Of a stretch of DNA of 64,000 bases, positions 63,201 to 64,000 are shown in pieces. How positions within the stretch are numbered: position 1 is the stretch's first letter; every line of letters begins with the position of its first letter. Under the pieces are notes generated by a model, which saw nothing but the letters and a program-made list of their open reading frames with translations, did no database searches and was not told where the DNA came from. Position numbers and translations under genes: made by a program. This DNA comes from Diplolepis rosae (lineage: Eukaryota > Arthropoda > Insecta > Hymenoptera > Diplolepididae), in the NCBI GenBank assembly GCA_030998225.1, contig JAPYXD010000697.1:1205842-1269841 (forward strand), read 5' to 3'.

Positions 63201-64000
63201 TAAAATGTGAACATTTAGACTTCTCCAGAAGTTAATATCTGTTATTCTCATAATTGGAAACTTCGATAAGACACGATTCAATATAGCTTGAAGAGATGAA
63301 ACCGAACAATATAACTTCGTACTAAGCCTATGAAAGTGTAAATACGATTTTTCAGTTTATTAAGCATAATTTAGGTAATACACGATTCAATATAGAAAAA
63401 AACGACGACAGAAATCAATAAACCTTTTTGTTTAACATACGAAAATGCGAATGCGGTTTTTAGGTTTTTGACAAAATTCACATTTTAGGTTCGACACTAG
63501 ACAATTAACAAACATTGCTTAATATGTGAACATTTTTACTTCTCGCGAAGCTAAAAACTGTTATTCTTATATTTGGCAACTTCGATAATACACAATTCAA
63601 TATAGCGTGAAAAGATAAAACCGAACAATATAACTTCGTACTTAAACTACGAAAGTGTAAATACGATTTTTCAGTTTATAAAGCATGCACGTTTCAAGGT
63701 TCGAATCTGAACATTACTCAAACATTGCTTAGTATGTGATCATTTCTAATTCTCGTGATGCTAAAAACAGTTATTCGCATATTAGATATTTTTGATAATA
63801 CACGATTCAATATAGCATAAAAGGTTGAAAGCGAACAATAAAACGTTTTGTTTAACATAGGAAAATGCGGATATGGTTTTTAGGTTTTTGACAAATTTCA
63901 CTTTTTTAGGTTGGACACTAGACAATATGCAAACATGGCATAATATGTGAACATTTTTACTTCTCGCGAAGCTAAAAACTGTTATTCTCATAATTTGCAA
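60291..64000. repeat. Last HOR block, cut by window end
   Basis: Order A1-H2-B2-A3-B3-A-H2-B2-A3-B-A3-B3-A4d-H-B2-A3-B3(partial). Unit starts: 60291, 60502, 60821, 61031, 61242, 61452, 61662, 61981, 62190, 62401, 62611, 62821, 63031, 63195, 63514, 63724, 63935. No B5 is reached before the window ends. The H2 at 60502 holds a dense cluster of changes to A/T. H at 63195 has attggttaaaatg and ctccagaag instead of ctcgcgaag. The last 66 bp are the start of a B3. Confidence 0.91.

Larger units (their letters stand above)
1..64000. repeat. Higher-order satellite array filling the window
   Basis: Every base falls in a head-to-tail series of related units of about 132 to 329 bp, mostly 210/211, 319 and 166 bp. 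Units were delimited by hand at the shared start attgc(t/a)ta..atgtga and the preceding caaac, and the unit lengths sum exactly to the block lengths given in the other entries. All units lie in one orientation, with no inverted unit, no inserted mobile element and no unique spacer. Base composition is about 70% A+T. The organisation (diverged monomers inside a longer, more homogeneous repeat) is that of eukaryotic centromeric or heterochromatic satellites. Location on the chromosome and species cannot be read from the sequence. There are no genes, RNA genes, promoters or terminators that I can support anywhere in the window. Confidence 0.98.

Noticed and set aside
1..64000. CRISPR array, because of many regular repeats
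   Set aside because: There are no short identical repeats separated by unique spacers. The whole unit repeats, and the unit is 166-319 bp.
1..64000. Mobile element, long terminal repeat or target-site duplication as the origin of the repeat unit
   Set aside because: No reverse transcriptase, transposase or integrase frame, no terminal inverted repeats at unit ends, and the boundaries I used are a convention set by the A/B alignment.

Overview
The whole window is one uninterrupted array of AT-rich satellite DNA, about 30% G+C by hand count of two reference units. I could tile it end to end with one repeat family, all head to tail in one orientation, in about 290 units. No stretch is left for a gene, RNA gene, transposon or unique spacer. 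This is eukaryotic heterochromatin-type (centromeric, pericentromeric or similar) DNA; the sequence does not identify the species. CpG is over-represented rather than depleted, which argues for a lineage or compartment with little CpG methylation.

Names used in the entries. Monomer A is 211 bp, starts near attgcttagtatgtgatc and ends gacaatatgcaaac. Monomer B is 210 bp, starts near attgcttaatatgtgaac and ends aacattactcaaac. A and B are about 74% identical over their first 180 columns, so they are old duplicates, and A+B (421 bp) is the basic dimer. Two deleted forms are standard parts. H (319 bp) is the front of a B joined to the back of an A, with 102 bp lost; Hs is a 307 bp short form and H2 a sister form. 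A4d (166 bp) is an A that lost 45 bp. Numbers 1 to 5 mark the position-specific variants.

The canonical higher-order repeat (HOR) is A1-H-B2-A3-B3-A4d-B4-A5-B5, 211+319+210+211+210+166+210+211+208 = 1956 bp, i.e. five dimers minus the two deletions. The best copy is 32793-34748; near-perfect copies are 6552-8508 and 11103-13057, and 201-2178 has the same order. The other blocks are the same parts with pieces lost, gained or shuffled in ways expected from unequal crossover and gene conversion: loss of one dimer (14969-16500, 18180-19759, 19760-21296), a 2594 bp form present twice (2179-4772, 8509-11102), tandem 1161 bp sub-blocks (21297-23618, 34749-37070), and a block with neither deletion (16501-18179).

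The array changes along its length. The left part is fairly periodic and uses H; from 31038 rightwards the H2 form appears and the spacing of the B5 end-marker grows from about 2 kb to about 3-5 kb. Segment 27294-30195 is repeated at 41820-44705. Local oddities include a scrambled stretch near 5240-5600, a cluster of G:C to T:A changes at 60595-60711, several deletions between short direct repeats and one A-to-B conversion patch. The recurring 70-100 codon open frames on the minus strand come from the repeat itself; most start at TTG, not ATG, and I do not regard them as genes.
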